From NCBI GenBank assembly GCA_937863215.1, contig CALMFQ010000442.1, positions 1 to 7,624 on the forward strand: a stretch of 7,624 nt of DNA, read 5' to 3'. Shown here one piece after another: positions 5,153 to 7,624 of this stretch. The stretch comes from an uncultured Pseudomonadota bacterium (lineage in GTDB: Bacteria; Pseudomonadota; Gammaproteobacteria; Burkholderiales; SCOH01). The notes beneath the pieces were generated by a model. The model was not told where the DNA came from and did no database searches. It saw only the letters and a program-made list of their open reading frames with translations. The position numbers and the translations under genes are program-made. Every line of letters begins with the position of its first letter. Position 1 is the stretch's first letter.

Positions 5153-5629
5153 ATGCGACTGACTACCAAAGGCCGCTTTGCAGTGACTGCAATGCTGGAT
5201 CTGGCCCTGCGTCAGGGCACTGGCCCGGTAGCGCTGGCAGGCATCAGTGACCGGCAGAAAATCTCCCTCTCCTATCTGGAACAACTGTTCGGCAAGCTGC
5301 GGCGCAAGCAGCTGGTCGATAGCGTGCGCGGACCGGGTGGCGGTTATTGCCTGGCACGCTCGGCACACGAAATTTCGGTAGCGGAAATCATCCGCGCGGT
5401 GGATGAGCCGATCGACGCCACCCAGTGCGGCGGCCGCGAAAACTGCCAGGAAGAACACCGCTGCATGACGCACGACCTGTGGACCAACCTCAACGCCACG
5501 ATTTTCGATTACCTCGATTCGGTAACGCTGGGCGGACTGGTGGACAACCAGCTGGCCAAGGCAAAGACAGCCGAAGTTGCGATCCTGATCGACAAGCGCG
5601 GCAGCGCGCCGGCAACGGCAGCCATCTGA
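5153..5629 (+). CDS. iscR: IscR, Fe-S cluster sensing Rrf2-family repressor
   Basis: IscR is a homodimeric transcription factor that receives a [2Fe-2S] cluster from the Isc machinery and, when loaded, represses its own operon. The 158-residue protein begins with the canonical MRLTTKGRFAVTAMLDLAL. Its winged helix covers about 1-70, with the recognition region ISLSYLEQLFGKLRRKQLVDSVRGPGGGY (37-65, given here by its ends SYLEQL and GPGGGY). The cluster ligands Cys92, Cys98, Cys104 and His107 are all present at the same numbers as in E. coli. The C-terminal tail is divergent, as is usual. ATG 5153 is supported by GAGGA at 5142-5146, six bases upstream. A consensus-like promoter with an IscR site lies just before it, so autorepression is expected. 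It is the first gene of iscRSUA, 33 bases before iscS. Confidence 0.97.
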   Translation: MRLTTKGRFAVTAMLDLALRQGTGPVALAGISDRQKISLSYLEQLFGKLRRKQLVDSVRGPGGGYCLARSAHEISVAEIIRAVDEPIDATQCGGRENCQEEHRCMTHDLWTNLNATIFDYLDSVTLGGLVDNQLAKAKTAEVAILIDKRGSAPATAAI

Positions 5630-5662
5630 ACCGTTTCCGGCCATATTTTGGAGCCCCAAGCA

Positions 5663-6874
5663 ATGTTGAAATTACCGATTTACCTGGACTATTCGGCCAC
5701 CACGCCTGTCGATCCCCGGGTTGCGGAACAGATGATTCCCTACCTGTGCGAGAAATTCGGCAACCCGGCATCGCGTTCGCACCCGTTTGGCTGGGAAGCG
5801 GAAAAAGCAGTTGAAGACGCGCGCGAACAGGTAGCGGCACTGGTCAACTGTGACGCGAAAGAAATCGCCTGGACCTCCGGCGCAACCGAATCGAACAATC
5901 TGGCGATCAAGGGTGCGGCACAGTTCTACAAAGGCAAGGGCAAGCACCTGATCACGATGAAAACCGAGCACAAGGCAGTGCTCGATACCACGCGCGAGCT
6001 GGAACGCCAGGGCTTCGAGGTGACCTATCTGGCGCCGCAGGAGAACGGCCTGCTGAGTCTGGACGATTTTGTCGCGGCAATCCGCCCGGATACCATTCTG
6101 GCGTCGGTGATGTTCGTCAACAACGAAATCGGCGTGATCCAGCCGATTGAGCAGCTGGGCGAAATCTGCCGCAGCAAGGGCATCGTTTTCCACGTCGATG
6201 CGGCGCAGGCAACCGGTAAAGTCGCAATTGACCTGCAAAAGCTCAAGGTCGACCTGATGAGCTTCTCGGCGCACAAGACGTACGGACCGAAAGGCATTGG
6301 CGCGTTGTACGTACGTCGCAAACCGCGTATCCGTATCGAGGCGCAGATGCACGGTGGCGGCCATGAACGCGGCATGCGCTCCGGTACGCTGGCAACACAC
6401 CAGATCGTCGGCATGGGCGAAGCATTCCGCATTGCGCGCGAGGAAATGCAGGCGGAAAACGAACGCATCCGCATGCTGCGCGATAGGCTGTGGGCTGGGC
6501 TGTCGTCGATTGACGAAGTCTATGTCAACGGCGATCTGGAACAACGGGTACCGCACAATCTGAACGTCAGCTTCAACTTTGTCGAAGGCGAATCGCTGAT
6601 CATGGCAATCAAGGATCTGGCCGTTTCGTCCGGCTCGGCCTGTACTTCGGCCAGCCTGGAGCCATCCTACGTGCTGCGCGCACTGGGCCGCTCCGACGAA
6701 CTGGCACACAGCTCGATCCGCTTCACCATCGGCCGCTTTACCACGGCTGAAGAAGTCGATTACGCAGCCCGGCTGCTGCAGCAGAAAATCGGCAAATTGC
6801 GCGAACTGTCGCCGCTGTGGGAAATGCATCAGGACGGCATCGATCTCAACACCGTGCAGTGGGCGGCACACTGA
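5663..6874 (+). CDS. iscS: IscS, cysteine desulfurase
   Basis: IscS is a cytosolic PLP-dependent homodimer that converts L-cysteine to alanine and holds the sulfur as a persulfide. It passes sulfur to IscU and, in characterised bacteria, also to tRNA thiolation and other pathways. The product is 403 residues, against 404 in E. coli. PLP-site residues are in place: His103 (TEH), Asp179 (HVDAAQ) and Lys205 (SAHK, Schiff base). The mobile loop has catalytic Cys327 in SSGSACTSASLEPSY (322-336). The C-terminal LSPLWEMHQDGIDLNTVQW (382-400) is the conserved segment that contacts IscU. ATG 5663 has GGAG at 5650-5653, nine bases upstream; the in-frame TTG at 5648 overlaps that site and is rejected. 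It lies between iscR and iscU in one operon, 17 bases before iscU. Confidence 0.98.
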   Translation: MLKLPIYLDYSATTPVDPRVAEQMIPYLCEKFGNPASRSHPFGWEAEKAVEDAREQVAALVNCDAKEIAWTSGATESNNLAIKGAAQFYKGKGKHLITMKTEHKAVLDTTRELERQGFEVTYLAPQENGLLSLDDFVAAIRPDTILASVMFVNNEIGVIQPIEQLGEICRSKGIVFHVDAAQATGKVAIDLQKLKVDLMSFSAHKTYGPKGIGALYVRRKPRIRIEAQMHGGGHERGMRSGTLATHQIVGMGEAFRIAREEMQAENERIRMLRDRLWAGLSSIDEVYVNGDLEQRVPHNLNVSFNFVEGESLIMAIKDLAVSSGSACTSASLEPSYVLRALGRSDELAHSSIRFTIGRFTTAEEVDYAARLLQQKIGKLRELSPLWEMHQDGIDLNTVQWAAH

Positions 6875-6891
6875 GTTACCAGGAGTGAATC

Positions 6892-7275
6892 ATGGCTTAT
6901 AGCGACAAAGTTCTCGACCATTACGAAAACCCGCGCAATGTCGGCTCGTTCGACAAGGGCGATGGCTCGATCGGCACCGGCATGGTCGGCGCGCCGGCGT
7001 GCGGTGACGTAATGAAATTGCAGATCAAAGTCAATGAAGAAGGCGTCATCGAAGACGCAAAATTCAAGACTTACGGCTGCGGTTCGGCGATTGCATCGTC
7101 GTCGCTGGTGACCGAATGGGTCAAGGGCAAGACGCTGGATCAGGCGCTGGATATCAAGAATACCCAGATCGCCGAAGAGCTGGCGCTACCGCCGGTGAAA
7201 ATCCACTGTTCGATCCTGGCGGAAGACGCGATCAAGGCAGCAGTGGCCGACTACAAAGCCAAACACAACAGCTGA
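6892..7275 (+). CDS. iscU: IscU, Fe-S cluster assembly scaffold
   Basis: IscU is the scaffold on which [2Fe-2S] clusters are built, using sulfur from IscS, before the HscA/HscB chaperones release them to carriers. The protein has 127 residues, against 128 in E. coli. It begins MAYSDKVLDHYENPRNVGSF and keeps every active-site residue: Cys37 and Asp39 (APACGDV), Cys63 (YGCGSAIASSS), and His105-Cys106 (KIHCSILAEDAIK). LPPVK (99-103) is the motif recognised by HscA, which implies that hscA is encoded nearby, as expected beyond the window. AGGAG at 6881-6885 is six bases before the ATG. It follows iscS by 17 bases and precedes iscA by 16, so it is cotranscribed under IscR control. Confidence 0.98.
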   Translation: MAYSDKVLDHYENPRNVGSFDKGDGSIGTGMVGAPACGDVMKLQIKVNEEGVIEDAKFKTYGCGSAIASSSLVTEWVKGKTLDQALDIKNTQIAEELALPPVKIHCSILAEDAIKAAVADYKAKHNS

Positions 7276-7291
7276 CTGGAGGAAGCAGGAT

Positions 7292-7615
7292 ATGGCAATC
7301 TCGGTTTCGGCAAGCGCCGCCAGACACATCAGCAACTTCCTCAGCAAACGCGGCAAAGGCATCGGCATTCGCCTGGGTGTGCGCACTTCGGGCTGCTCCG
7401 GCATGGCGTACAAGCTGGAGTTTGTCGATGAAATCGCTGACGGCGACATCGAGTTCGACAGCAACGGCGTCAAGGTCATCACCGACGCCAAGAGCCTCGC
7501 CTATATCGACGGCACCGAACTGGATTTCGTGCGCGAAGGCCTGAACGAAGGCTTCAAGTTCAACAACCCGAACGTAAAGAACGAATGCGGCTGCGGCGAA
7601 AGCTTCAACGTCTGA
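7292..7615 (+). CDS. iscA: IscA, A-type Fe-S carrier
   Basis: IscA is an A-type carrier that binds iron or Fe-S clusters and delivers them to apoproteins, chiefly for [4Fe-4S] maturation. The 107-residue length and the three invariant cysteines match E. coli IscA: Cys35 in TSGCSGMAYKLEF (32-44), and Cys99 and Cys101 in NECGCGESF (98-106). The protein starts MAISVSASAARHISNFL. The isc context and its place directly after iscU favour IscA over the related ErpA or SufA. GGAGG at 7278-7282 is nine bases before the ATG. The stop is nine bases from the right edge, so the next gene, expected to be hscB, is not visible. Confidence 0.95.
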   Translation: MAISVSASAARHISNFLSKRGKGIGIRLGVRTSGCSGMAYKLEFVDEIADGDIEFDSNGVKVITDAKSLAYIDGTELDFVREGLNEGFKFNNPNVKNECGCGESFNV

Positions 7616-7624
7616 CAGCCTGAT

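Noticed and set aside
4098..5641. Shared 11-mer CCGTTTCCGGC after fadD (4098-4108) and after iscR (5631-5641)
   Set aside because: Too short and too close to the local base composition to call a repeat.
5648..5662. TTG start for IscS at 5648
   Set aside because: It overlaps the ribosome site GGAG, and the E. coli N-terminus (MKLPIYLDYS) matches a start at 5663.
5672..6871. Long open frame on the minus strand opposite iscS (399 codons)
   Set aside because: It shadows iscS, and its composition (many His, Arg, Phe, Asp) is typical of a reverse-complement frame.
1..7624. A new defence, mobile or biosynthetic system
   Set aside because: All recognisable genes are housekeeping or flagellar; no integrase, transposase, CRISPR repeats, tRNA or toxin-antitoxin pair was seen.

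Overview
The window reads as ordinary chromosomal DNA of a flagellated proteobacterium, most likely a betaproteobacterium. I base this on the flgA-flgM-flgN order, a sigma-28 promoter, a FadD-type acyl-CoA ligase, and an iscR-iscS-iscU-iscA cluster whose key residues fall at almost the same positions as in E. coli. The genus cannot be fixed from the sequence. All genes I can support lie on the + strand. Coding DNA is GC-rich, and the gaps are clearly richer in A and T.

Left part (1-945): the last codons of a probable flgA, then a near-consensus sigma-28 promoter, flgM (anti-sigma-28) and flgN (hook-filament junction chaperone), the last two translationally coupled. Next comes a non-coding stretch of about 535 bases (946-1480). 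It holds a 22+22 nt inverted repeat of REP type, an A/T-rich block with repeated TTCGA motifs, and a strong intrinsic terminator that may end a small RNA of about 77 nt. A short PilZ-domain gene follows (1481-1825). Its position after flgMN suggests a c-di-GMP-responsive motility role, as for FlgZ/YcgR-type genes.

Middle part (1826-4150): a second non-coding stretch of about 570 bases with two small dyads and a possible promoter, then a complete fadD-type long-chain acyl-CoA ligase with its own terminator.

Right part (4151-7624): a GAF-domain protein of unknown function whose start codon sits where transcription might begin, then the isc operon. iscR has a consensus-like sigma-70 promoter overlapped by a sequence that fits the type 1 IscR site at 23 of 25 positions, so [2Fe-2S]-IscR autorepression can be read from the DNA. 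iscS, iscU and iscA follow with gaps of 33, 17 and 16 bases and good ribosome binding sites. They encode the desulfurase, the scaffold and the A-type carrier of Fe-S assembly. hscB, hscA and fdx would be expected just past the right edge.

I found no convincing previously undescribed system. The most open questions are the candidate small RNA or attenuator before the PilZ gene, the REP-like element, the orphan GAF protein, and the long unexplained leader of fadD.
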